From Nocardioides piscis (lineage in GTDB: Bacteria > Actinomycetota > Actinomycetes > Propionibacteriales > Nocardioidaceae), in assembly GCF_011300215.1 (NCBI RefSeq), contig NZ_CP049866.1, forward strand, positions 2,232,001-2,296,000: 64,000 bases of DNA, read 5' to 3'. The first letter of the stretch is position 1. Each line of letters starts with the position of its first letter. A program made the translations under genes and the position numbers. The notes under the pieces were generated by a model. That model ran no database searches, was not told where the DNA came from, and saw nothing but the letters and a program-made list of their open reading frames with translations. Positions 41,061 to 48,909 of this stretch are shown in pieces.

Positions 41061-42243
41061 GAGCTCTCGCACGGTCAGCGGGCTGGCGTTCGCGGTGGTG
41101 TCCGCGACCACCTTCGGACTCTCAGGCGCGCTCGCCCGCGGACTGCTCGACGCGGGGTGGACGGCGGGCTCGGCGGTCGCCGCCCGCGTCGGGATCGCGG
41201 CGCTGGTCCTCGTCGTGCCCGGTGTGCTCGCCCTGAGGGGCCGCTGGCACCTGCTGCGCGCCAGCAGCCCGACCGTGGTCCTCTATGGCATCGCGGCCGT
41301 GGCGGGCACCCAGCTGTGCTACTTCTATGCCGTCGGCCACCTGCAGGTCGGTGTCGCGCTGCTCATCGAGTACACCGCGCCAGTGGCCGTCGTGGCGTGG
41401 CTGTGGCTGCGGCACGGGCACCGGCCCAACCGGGTCACGGTGCTGGGAGCGGTGATCGCGTCCGTGGGCCTCGTCCTGGTGCTCGACGTCGTGTCCGGGG
41501 TCGACCTCAGCACCGCGGGCGTGCTGTGGGCGCTGGGAGCGATGGTCGGCGCAGCGACATACTTCGTCATCGGTGCGGACACCGAGAACGGGTTGCCGCC
41601 CATCACGCTCGCTGCGGCCGGGCTGGTCGTCGGCGGTGCCGCGCTCCTGGCCGCGGGATGGGCCGGCGTGCTGCCGATGCGGGTCAGCACGCTCGACGTC
41701 GTCTATGACGGCCGTGCGGTGCCGTGGTGGCTCCCCGTCCTCACCCTCGGCCTGGTCACCGCCGCGATCGCCTATGTGACCGGCATCGCGGCCGGTCGCC
41801 GCCTGGGCTCGCGCCTGTCCTCGTTCGTGGCACTGCTCGAGGTGCTGATGGCCCTGGTCTTCGCCTGGCTCCTGCTGGGCGAGCTGCCCCGAGGTGTCCA
41901 GCTGGCCGGTGGCCTGTTCGTGCTGTGTGGCGTGGTGGTGGTCAAGCTGGGGGAGGGCACCGACAGCGTGGCGGTCGAGCCCCTCCCGAGCGGTCGTCGC
42001 TCAGCGCGCGTCCTGGCGCTTGAGGAAGACCTCGCGGTGGAGCAGGAGCACCGCGGCGGCCACGGGTACGGCGAGCAGTGCTCCGATGATGCCCATCAGG
42101 CTGCCGCCGAGCAGGGCCGCGATGACCGTCACCGAGCCGGGGATGTCGACCGACCGCTTCATGATCCTGGGCAGGATGACGTAGGACTCGATCTGCTGGT
42201 AGAGCAGGTAGTAGATGCCGGTGACGATCGCGATCGTCGGTGA
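41038..42243 (+). CDS. EamA/DMT-family transporter with antisense-overlapping tail
   Basis: A DMT-superfamily exporter with ten membrane helices in two EamA repeats (GLAFAVVSATTFGLSGALARGLL; GAMVGAATYFVIGADTENG). The transporter proper ends near residue 320 (VVVVKLGEGTDS). The frame then stays open for another 80 hydrophilic residues that run antisense through the AI-2E gene to 42243. That tail has no membrane segments and mirrors the other gene, so it may be junk or may reflect a lost stop or an indel. The start ATG lies in the operator; ATG 41047 is an alternative. Confidence 0.82.
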   Translation: MRIMTHDRSSRTVSGLAFAVVSATTFGLSGALARGLLDAGWTAGSAVAARVGIAALVLVVPGVLALRGRWHLLRASSPTVVLYGIAAVAGTQLCYFYAVGHLQVGVALLIEYTAPVAVVAWLWLRHGHRPNRVTVLGAVIASVGLVLVLDVVSGVDLSTAGVLWALGAMVGAATYFVIGADTENGLPPITLAAAGLVVGGAALLAAGWAGVLPMRVSTLDVVYDGRAVPWWLPVLTLGLVTAAIAYVTGIAAGRRLGSRLSSFVALLEVLMALVFAWLLLGELPRGVQLAGGLFVLCGVVVVKLGEGTDSVAVEPLPSGRRSARVLALEEDLAVEQEHRGGHGYGEQCSDDAHQAAAEQGRDDRHRAGDVDRPLHDPGQDDVGLDLLVEQVVDAGDDRDRR

Positions 42244-43077
42244 GATGGTCAGCGCGAGCGCGGTGATGATGATGCCCGACACCACGGCACCGACGACGGG
42301 GATCAACGACAGCAGGCCGACGATGAAGGCCAGGGCGAAGGCGTAGTCGCCCAGGCCGACGACGAACGTGAAGATCAAGGTGCTCACACCGGCGAAGATC
42401 GACACCAGGACCGCACCCGAGACGTAGGCGCCCGTGGACCTGATGATCCGATCACCGAGGTCACGCACGCGCGCCCGCTTCGAGGCCGGAGCGAGTCGGA
42501 AGCCGGCTTCCTTGATGCTCGGCAGCGAGGCCAGGAAGTAGATCATCAGCACGATCACGATGAAGGCGTTGGCCACGGCGGAGAGCACTGCGAGGCCGAC
42601 GCCGAGGGCGCCGCCGAAGACCCGCTGGCCGAAGTCGCCGTTGGAGACGTAGTCCTGTGCGCGCTCGATCACCCCGAACCGCTCGTCGAGCTTCTGGACG
42701 GTTGCGTTGCGCTCCAGGTCCTGGAGCCAGCCCGGGGAGTTCTGGGTGATCAGGGTGATCTGGTCGCTGATCACCGGCGCGACGGCGACGCCGAAGAGGA
42801 CCATCACCGAGATCACGACGAACAGCACCAGCACCACCGCCACCCCGCGGCGGGTGCCCTTGGCCATGAACCACTCGACCGTGGGGTTGAGGCCGATGGC
42901 CAGGAACATCGCCAGCACGAGCAGGACGAGCACCGAGGAGATGCTCAGCAGCTGCTCGCTCAAGAAGACGGCAAGCAGGGCCCCGAGGGCGGCGAAGAAG
43001 CCGATGTTGAAGGGAGAGTGGCGCAGCAGCACCGGGGTGGTGTCAGGTTCCCTCGGGGTGGCGACGGGCTCGTCCAC
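42001..43077 (-). CDS. AI-2E family transporter (PerM/YdiK-like permease)
   Basis: A 358-residue membrane protein with about eight spans: FFAALGALLAVFLSEQLLSI, SVLVLLVLAMFLAIGLNPTVEWF, then a soluble segment (LITQNSPGWLQDLERNATVQKL), and a C-terminal bundle with GLLSLIPVVGAVVSGIIITALAL. This matches the AI-2E exporter family, whose members export autoinducer-2 or are of unknown function. The GTG start is the best available. It lies downstream of the DivIVA-like gene on the same strand, 80 bases away. Confidence 0.88.
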   Translation of the reverse strand: MDEPVATPREPDTTPVLLRHSPFNIGFFAALGALLAVFLSEQLLSISSVLVLLVLAMFLAIGLNPTVEWFMAKGTRRGVAVVLVLFVVISVMVLFGVAVAPVISDQITLITQNSPGWLQDLERNATVQKLDERFGVIERAQDYVSNGDFGQRVFGGALGVGLAVLSAVANAFIVIVLMIYFLASLPSIKEAGFRLAPASKRARVRDLGDRIIRSTGAYVSGAVLVSIFAGVSTLIFTFVVGLGDYAFALAFIVGLLSLIPVVGAVVSGIIITALALTISPTIAIVTGIYYLLYQQIESYVILPRIMKRSVDIPGSVTVIAALLGGSLMGIIGALLAVPVAAAVLLLHREVFLKRQDAR

Positions 43078-43157
43078 CTCGACCCGGCTGGAGGTCTCGG
43101 GGGCAGGTCGAGGGCGCGGCCGCGACTCCCGTCGCGACCGCAGCCGCTCGAGCCAGC

Positions 43158-44432
43158 TCAGGACTCGTCCTCGACGAACCCGGCGACCACGTCACGCAGG
43201 GCTCCCAGCTGGGCAGCCACCGCGTCGCGACGCTTGGTCATCCGGTCGACCTCGGCGCGGATGGCGGCGAGCTCGCGCTCTGCCTCGGCAGTGCCGCTCA
43301 CGGCGATCGAGTCGGCCTGGGTCGTCGCCGAGGCGACGATCTGCTCGGCCTCGCGCCTGGCGCGGGAGAGCAGTGCCTCGGACTCGGTCTGGGCCTGCTG
43401 GCGGTGGGTGTTGGCCTGGGTGGTCGCCTCCCGGGCGCGCTGCTCGGCAGCCGTCGCCCGCTCCTCGGCCTCCTGGACCAGGCGCTGGGTCTCGGCGGTC
43501 GCGTTGGAGTGGTGATCGGCCGCCTCGCGGGCGAGCCGCTCCTTCTCGACAGCGAGCGTGCGACGCGCCTCCTGCACCTCGCGGTCAGCAGCCGCCCGGG
43601 CCTGCTCGGCCTCGCGCCTGGCCGTGGTGAGCAGCTCGTTGGACTCCTGCTGCGCCGCCAGCCGCACCTGGTCGGCCTCGCGACGAGAGCTGGCGAGCAC
43701 GTCTTCGGCCTCGCTCCTGGCCAGGTTGCGGTCCTGCTCGGCGTCGGCCAGCATCCGGGCGCGCGTCTCCTCGAGCTCCTGCAGCTGGACGAGGCGCATG
43801 TCGTCGGCCTCACGTGCGGCGTCGGCCCGCATCGCCTTCGCGTCCCGGGCCGCCTGGCTCCGGATCTCCTCGGCATCGCGGGCGGCCGCCTCGCGGACGT
43901 CCGCTGCCTCCTCCTCGGCCAGCTTGAGCATGGAGGTCGCTCGACCGCCGAGGCCGGCATAGGAGGGGTTCTTGTTCTCGTCGAGCTCGGCTCGCAGCGA
44001 GGTGAGCTGGGACTCCAGCTCGAGCACGCGCTGCTCGGAGGCGCTCAAGCTGCTGCTGAGCCCGGACTTCTCGCTGGCGAGCTGATTGATCCGCTGGTCG
44101 ACCGCTGCCTTGTCATAGCCGCCTCGCCGGACGATCGGGAGTGCGGCGACCGCGCCCGCGACGGGGCTGGGTCGAGAAGCCGACACGGCTGTCGCGCCGG
44201 TGGGGGTCGGTGCGGTCGAGGCTGCGGTGCTGGTGCTGGTGCTGGTGCTGGGTGAGGACGCCTGGGCGGCCGGGGCGCTGGCCACAGGCTCCTTCGGCAC
44301 CGTCGGCATCACCTGCGTCTTCTCGCCGGCGTTCGACGAGGTCGCGGGCCCCTCGGTGTCGACACCCTCGGAGTCAGGTTCCTCGGCGTCCGGCTCTTCA
44401 TCGAAGATGGACAGGCCCTGGTCGCTGCTCAT
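43158..44432 (-). CDS. DivIVA-like coiled-coil protein (polar growth/cytoskeletal type)
   Basis: A 424-residue protein. It begins MSSDQGLSIFDEEPDAEE, followed by an acidic and Ser/Thr/Ala/Pro-rich disordered part to about residue 120. There is a DivIVA-like segment (RRGGYDKAAVDQRINQLASEKSGL), then an almost unbroken charged coiled coil rich in Ala, Glu and Arg to the C-terminus. This resembles Streptomyces Scy/FilP-type or Wag31-type scaffolds at the cell pole, by family reasoning. The upstream in-frame extension is not credible; this ATG fits the codon bias. Confidence 0.8.
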   Translation of the reverse strand: MSSDQGLSIFDEEPDAEEPDSEGVDTEGPATSSNAGEKTQVMPTVPKEPVASAPAAQASSPSTSTSTSTAASTAPTPTGATAVSASRPSPVAGAVAALPIVRRGGYDKAAVDQRINQLASEKSGLSSSLSASEQRVLELESQLTSLRAELDENKNPSYAGLGGRATSMLKLAEEEAADVREAAARDAEEIRSQAARDAKAMRADAAREADDMRLVQLQELEETRARMLADAEQDRNLARSEAEDVLASSRREADQVRLAAQQESNELLTTARREAEQARAAADREVQEARRTLAVEKERLAREAADHHSNATAETQRLVQEAEERATAAEQRAREATTQANTHRQQAQTESEALLSRARREAEQIVASATTQADSIAVSGTAEAERELAAIRAEVDRMTKRRDAVAAQLGALRDVVAGFVEDES

Positions 44433-44514
44433 GCGTGGAGCACCCACTCTCTGCGTCGTTCTATGGACTCGTACGTCGGCGTGCACCCCAGTTTGTCGCA
44501 CGGCCGAGAACAAA

Positions 44515-44552
44515 CACACCCCGGCTCGCGGACGAGCCGCGGCCGGGGTGTG
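44515..44552 (-). terminator. Terminator hairpin after ccr
   Basis: On the minus strand CACACCCCGG pairs with CCGGGGTGTG (10 bp), with an additional inner CGCGG/CCGCG stem. It is followed by TTTGTTCTC, giving a weak U-tract. It lies downstream of ccr and its tandem repeats and before the DivIVA-like gene. Confidence 0.75.
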
Positions 44553-44560
44553 ATGAGTCT

Positions 44561-44684
44561 GGCTCAGACGCGGATCGAGGGCGCTGTCGCCCGCTCCGCT
44601 CGTTCCTCGCTGCGCAGGCTCAGACGCGGATCGAGGGCGCTGTCGCCTGCTCCGCTCGTTCCTCGCTGCGCAGGCTCAGACGCC
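44561..44684. repeat. 56-bp tandem repeat at the 3' end of ccr
   Basis: Two nearly identical 56-base units (44561-44616 and 44617-44672) and a 12-base partial third copy that includes the ccr stop codon. Each unit repeats the end of the ccr coding sequence with its stop (GCGTCTGAGCC on the minus strand). The core GCTCGTTCCTCGCTGC resembles that of the 54-bp repeat at 30263. Confidence 0.92.
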
Positions 44685-46016
44685 GCGGAACCGGTTGATG
44701 GCGTCCTCGTGCTTGGCGCGCATCTCGGGGTTGCGGACGCCGAGGCCCTCTTCGGGGGCGAGGCAGAGCACGCCGACCTTGCCCTGGTGGGCGTTCTTGT
44801 GGACGTCGAGGGTGGCCTGGCCGACCTCGTCGAGGGTGTAGGTCTGCGACAGGGTCGGGTGGATCTTGCCCTGGGCGATGAGGCGGTTGGCCTCCCACGA
44901 CTCGCGGTAGTTGGCGAAGTGGCTGGAGATGATCCGCTTGAGGTTCATCCACAGGTAGCGGTTGTCGTACTCGTGCATGTAGCCACTGGTGGAGGCACAG
45001 GTGGTGATGACGCCGCCCTTGCGGGTGACGAACACGGACGCGCCGAAGGTCTCGCGGCCGGGGTGCTCGAAGACGATGTCGATGTCCTCGCCGCCGGTGA
45101 GCTCGCGGATCTTGGCGCCGAAGCGCTTCCACTCCTTCGGGTCCTGCTTGGTGTTCTCGTCGTTCCAGAACTTGTAGGCCTCTTCGGAGCGGTTGATGAT
45201 CAGCTCGGCGCCCATCGACCGCGCGATGGCGGCCTTCTCCTCGTTGGAGACCACGCAGATGGGGGTGCCGCCGCCGTTGAGGACGTATTGCGTGGCGAAG
45301 CCGCCGAGGCCGCCGGAGGCGCCCCAGATCAGGACGTTGTCGCCCTGCTTCATGTTGCCGCCGTTGGCGGAGACCAGCTGGCGGTAGGCGGTGGCGTTGA
45401 CGAGGCCGGGTGCGGCTGCTTCTTCCCAGGTGAGGTGGTCGGGCTTGGGCATCAGCTGGTTGGACTTGACCAGGGCGATGTGGGCGAGGCCGCCGAAGTT
45501 GGTCTCGAAGCCCCAGATGCGCTGCTCGGTGTCGAGCATGGTGTCGTTGTGGCCGTCGGGGCCCTCGAGGTCGACGGAGAGGCAGTGGGCGACGACCTCG
45601 TCGCCGGGCTTCCAGTTGTTGACGCCCATGCCGGTCTTGAGCACGACGCCGGACAGGTCCGAGCCCACGACGTGGTAGGGCAGGTCGTGACGCTTGGTGA
45701 GCTCGGAGACTCGGCCGTAGCGCTCGAGGAAGCCGAAGGTCGAGACAGGCTCGAAGATCGAGGTCCACACGGTGTTGTAGTTGATGGCCGAGGCCATCAC
45801 TGCGACGTAGGCCTCGCCGGGGCCGAGCTCGGGCAGCGCCACGTCACCGACGTGCAGCGACTTGCGGGGGTCCTTCTCCTTGGTGGTCAGGCCCTCGAAC
45901 ATGTCCACGTCGTCCTTGGAGACGTAGGCGGCGCGGTAGTGGTCGGGGAGCTCGAGGTTCGCGAAGTCCTCCGAGCTCGCGTTGCCGGACTGGATGGCTT
46001 CCAGGATGTTCTGCAC
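44676..46016 (-). CDS. ccr: Crotonyl-CoA carboxylase/reductase
   Basis: A 446-residue MDR enzyme that reductively carboxylates crotonyl-CoA to ethylmalonyl-CoA with NADPH and CO2. The cofactor loop is IWGASGGLGGFATQ. Residues described for CO2 binding in the Kitasatospora enzyme are present in context: Asn in INYNTVW, Phe-Glu in WGFETNFGG, His in ISSHFANY. The C-terminal AKHEDAINRFRGV is typical of the family. AGGAG lies six bases before the GTG start. It marks the ethylmalonyl-CoA pathway and/or supply of extender units for polyketides. Confidence 0.95.
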   Translation of the reverse strand: MQNILEAIQSGNASSEDFANLELPDHYRAAYVSKDDVDMFEGLTTKEKDPRKSLHVGDVALPELGPGEAYVAVMASAINYNTVWTSIFEPVSTFGFLERYGRVSELTKRHDLPYHVVGSDLSGVVLKTGMGVNNWKPGDEVVAHCLSVDLEGPDGHNDTMLDTEQRIWGFETNFGGLAHIALVKSNQLMPKPDHLTWEEAAAPGLVNATAYRQLVSANGGNMKQGDNVLIWGASGGLGGFATQYVLNGGGTPICVVSNEEKAAIARSMGAELIINRSEEAYKFWNDENTKQDPKEWKRFGAKIRELTGGEDIDIVFEHPGRETFGASVFVTRKGGVITTCASTSGYMHEYDNRYLWMNLKRIISSHFANYRESWEANRLIAQGKIHPTLSQTYTLDEVGQATLDVHKNAHQGKVGVLCLAPEEGLGVRNPEMRAKHEDAINRFRGV

Positions 46017-46097
46017 TGATGTCTCCTACTGGGGCTCGGGGGCGATCGCGGGTCAAGATACCCGTGAGTAACGTGGTGTGGTGTCGGGTGTGACGTA

Positions 46098-46141
46098 GTT
46101 CCTAGTGGGTTCCTGGTGGGTTCCTAGTGGGTTCCTAGTGC
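46098..46141. repeat. 11-bp tandem repeat at the 3' end of the epimerase gene
   Basis: Four units of GTTCCTAGTGG (the second with one change, the fourth incomplete). The last unit contains the stop codon of the epimerase gene on the minus strand. It lies in the gap between the epimerase and ccr. Confidence 0.92.
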
Positions 46142-46581
46142 GCGCTGGCCGGTTCGACGAGCTCCACGAGGACCCCGCCCGCGTCCTTGGGGTGGATGAA
46201 GTTGATCCGGCTGTCCGAGGTGCCACGCTTGGGTGCGTCGTAGAGAAGCCGCACACCTCGCTCGCGCAGGATCGCCGAGACCGCCTCGACGTCGGTCACG
46301 CGGTAGGCCAGCTGCTGCATCCCGGGGCCGGAGCGGGCGATGAACTTGGCGATCGTGGAGTCGTCGTTGAGCGGTGCCAGCAGCTGGATGTGCGATCCGG
46401 ACTCGCCCACGGCCAGCATCGCCTCCCGCACCCCTTGCTCCTCGTTGGTCTCCTCGTGGGCGACGTGCAGGCCGAAGGTGTCGCGGTAGTAGGCGATCGC
46501 CTCGTCCAGGTCCGGGACGGCGATCCCGACGTGGTCGATCGCGGTGAACAGGTGCGCTGGGATGTCGAGTGACGCGGTCAT
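46135..46581 (-). CDS. mce: Methylmalonyl/ethylmalonyl-CoA epimerase
   Basis: A 148-residue VOC-fold epimerase. Conserved blocks are AIDHVGIAVPDLDEAIAYYRDTFG, GSHIQLLAPLNDDSTIAKFI, LAYRVTDVEAVSAIL and FIHPKDAGGVLVELVEP, including the metal ligands His and Glu. It interconverts the 2R and 2S forms for the mutase step. I chose the ATG at 46581; the upstream frame is open but lacks conserved sequence. It is divergent from the acetyl-CoA acetyltransferase, an arrangement also seen in M. tuberculosis. Confidence 0.93.
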   Translation of the reverse strand: MTASLDIPAHLFTAIDHVGIAVPDLDEAIAYYRDTFGLHVAHEETNEEQGVREAMLAVGESGSHIQLLAPLNDDSTIAKFIARSGPGMQQLAYRVTDVEAVSAILRERGVRLLYDAPKRGTSDSRINFIHPKDAGGVLVELVEPASAH

Positions 46582-46690
46582 GAGGACATCGTGACCGAGG
46601 CGTCTCGCTCGTGGCCACCCCGGGCGCAGCGTGAGACACCCGGCGGTATCGTCGACAGCACTCACCCCTGATCCTCTGGAGGCAGCTCTC

Positions 46691-47875
46691 ATGTCCACTT
46701 CTGTCATTGTCGCCGGGGCTCGTACCCCCATCGGTCGCCTTCTCGGTGGACTCAAGGACCAGTCCGCGGCCGACCTCGGCGGTGTCGCCATTGCCGGTGC
46801 CCTCGACAAGGCGGGCGTCTCGGGCGACCAGGTCGACTACGTGATCATGGGCCAGGTCATCCAGGCCGGCGCGGGTCAGATCACCGCCCGCCAGGCGGCG
46901 GTCAAGGGCGGCGTCCCGATGAACGTGCCCGCGATCACCATCAACAAGGTGTGCCTCTCCGGCATCAACGCGATCGCCATGGCCGACCAGCTGATCCGCG
47001 CCGGTGAGCACGACGTCATCGTGGCCGGCGGCATGGAGTCGATGACCCAGGCCCCGCACCTGCTGCAGAAGAGCCGGGAGGGCTTCAAGTACGGCGACAC
47101 CGGACTGGTCGACTCCATGGCCTACGACGCCCTCTACGACCAGTTCACCAGCCAGGCGATGATCAACCTGACCGACGGCTGCAACGCCGCCGGCCAGAAC
47201 CTCTCCCGCGAGGAGCAGGACGCGTTCTCCGCAGAGTCCCACCAGCGCGCTGCGCTTGCCTGGAAGAACGGCCTCTTCGACGACGAGGTGGTCCCGGTCA
47301 CGATCCGCTCGCGCAAGGGCGACGTCACCGTCTCCCAGGACGAGGGCGTGCGTGGCGACACCACCGTCGAGTCGCTCGCCGGTCTGCGCCCGGTGTCCAA
47401 GGATGGCACCATCACCGCCGGCTCGGCCTCGCAGATCTCCGACGGCGCCTGCGCCGTGGTGGTCATGAGCAAGGCCAAGGCCGAGGAGCTCGGCCTCACC
47501 TGGCTGGCCGAGATCGGCGCGTCCGGCCAGGTCGCCGGCCCCGACTCCACGCTCCAGCTCCAGCCGGCGCGGGCGATCGAGAAGGCGGTCGAGAAGGAAG
47601 GCATCGCAGTCTCCGACATCGACCTGTTCGAGCTCAACGAGGCGTTCGCCGCGGTCGGCATCGAGTCTGCCCGCCAGCTGGGCGTCTCGCAGGACAAGGT
47701 CAACGTCAACGGTGGCGCGATCGCCCTCGGTCACCCGGTCGGCATGTCGGGTGCCCGGATCGTCCTCCACCTGGCCCACGAGCTCAAGCGCCGCGGCGGC
47801 GGTGTCGGTGCTGCTGCGCTCTGCGGCGGTGGCGGTCAGGGCGACGCGCTGATCATCCGGGTCCCGCAGGCGTGA
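46691..47875 (+). CDS. Acetyl-CoA C-acetyltransferase (thiolase)
   Basis: A 394-residue thiolase making acetoacetyl-CoA from two acetyl-CoA, or the reverse. The nucleophile is Cys88 in [35 protein letters not shown] (His) and [10 protein letters not shown] (second Cys) are intact. The start has GGAGG nine bases upstream. It overlaps meaB by four bases, so thiolase and mutase chaperone are co-transcribed. It fits as the first step of the ethylmalonyl-CoA route. Confidence 0.94.
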   Translation: MSTSVIVAGARTPIGRLLGGLKDQSAADLGGVAIAGALDKAGVSGDQVDYVIMGQVIQAGAGQITARQAAVKGGVPMNVPAITINKVCLSGINAIAMADQLIRAGEHDVIVAGGMESMTQAPHLLQKSREGFKYGDTGLVDSMAYDALYDQFTSQAMINLTDGCNAAGQNLSREEQDAFSAESHQRAALAWKNGLFDDEVVPVTIRSRKGDVTVSQDEGVRGDTTVESLAGLRPVSKDGTITAGSASQISDGACAVVVMSKAKAEELGLTWLAEIGASGQVAGPDSTLQLQPARAIEKAVEKEGIAVSDIDLFELNEAFAAVGIESARQLGVSQDKVNVNGGAIALGHPVGMSGARIVLHLAHELKRRGGGVGAAALCGGGGQGDALIIRVPQA

Positions 47876-48833
47876 CCCGCAGGCGGTCACCCGCCTCGGT
47901 CCCCGACCTGGTCTCCCGGGCGCGCGACGGCCACGCCAGTGCCGTCGCGCGCCTGATCTCCCTCGTGGAGGACGAGTCGCCGCTGCTCCGCGAGGTGATG
48001 GCGTCGCTCGCCCCCATGCGGGAAATGCGCATGTCGTGGGCATCACCGGTTCACCGGGAGTGGGCAAGTCCACCTCCACCAACGCCCTGGTCGCCGAGCT
48101 GCGCAAGGCCGGCAAGCGGGTCGGAGTGCTGGCGATCGACCCCTCCTCGCCGTTCTCGGGCGGAGCGTTGCTGGGTGACCGGGTCCGGATGCAGGACCAC
48201 GCCCTCGATCCGGACGTCTTCATCCGATCGATGGCCTCGCGCGGTCACCTCGGCGGACTGTCCTGGACCACGCCCCAGGCCCTACGGGTGCTCGACGCCG
48301 CCGGCTTCGACGTGATCTTGGTCGAGACCGTCGGGGTCGGCCAGAGCGAGGTCGAGATCGCCGGCCTCGCCGACACCACCCTGGTCCTGCTGGCACCCGG
48401 GATGGGCGACGGCATCCAGGCGGCGAAGGCAGGGATCCTGGAGATCGGTGACGTCTACGTCGTCAACAAGGCGGACCGCGAGGGCGCCGACCGGGTCCGC
48501 CGCGACCTGCGCTCGATGCTTGCCCTGGCCCAGCGACGCGACGGGGCCTGGAGGCCGCCGATCGTGAAGACGGTCGCGGCCAAGGGGGAGGGCCTCGACG
48601 AGGTGGCCCACGAGCTCGACCGCCACCTCGCGTGGCTGCGCGACAGCGGTGAGCTCGACGTCCGCCGTACGCGCCGCGCACGCGACGAGATCGAGGCCAT
48701 CGCCCTCACCCGGTTGCGCAGCCAGTGGGCCGATGTCCACGCCCGCTCCGAGCTCGACGGCCTCGCAGCCCGGGTCGCAGCGGGCGCCACCGATCCCTAT
48801 GCAGCCGCCGACGTCCTCCTGGAAGCGCTCTGA
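47872..48833 (+). pseudogene. meaB: MeaB GTPase, B12-mutase chaperone (one-base frameshift)
   Basis: The family protects and reloads adenosylcobalamin-dependent mutases. The N-terminal helices (RRRSPASVPDLVSRARDGHASAVARLISLVE) are in one frame to about 48021. The GTPase core is in another: GITGSPGVGKSTSTNALV (P-loop), LAIDPSSPFSGGALLGDRVRM, VETVGVGQSEVE, VNKADREGADRVR. One missing base near ATG-CGGGAAATGCGC accounts for the break; restored length is 320 residues, normal for MeaB. A deletion artefact is as likely as true loss. Confidence 0.88.
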
Positions 48834-48909
48834 GCCGCCGGCGCCCCCCACAGGGGTGAAGTTCGTTCGTTTCGCCACGAGATCGCGCGCGACGACCTAA
48901 CTTTCTGGG

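Noticed and set aside
30263..46141. Possible CRISPR arrays at the tandem repeats
   Set aside because: The units are head-to-tail copies without variable spacers, and no cas genes are present.
46124..48223. A long minus-strand frame over the thiolase and meaB
   Set aside because: It reads the reverse of clearly conserved genes; only its end, the true epimerase frame, is partly shared.
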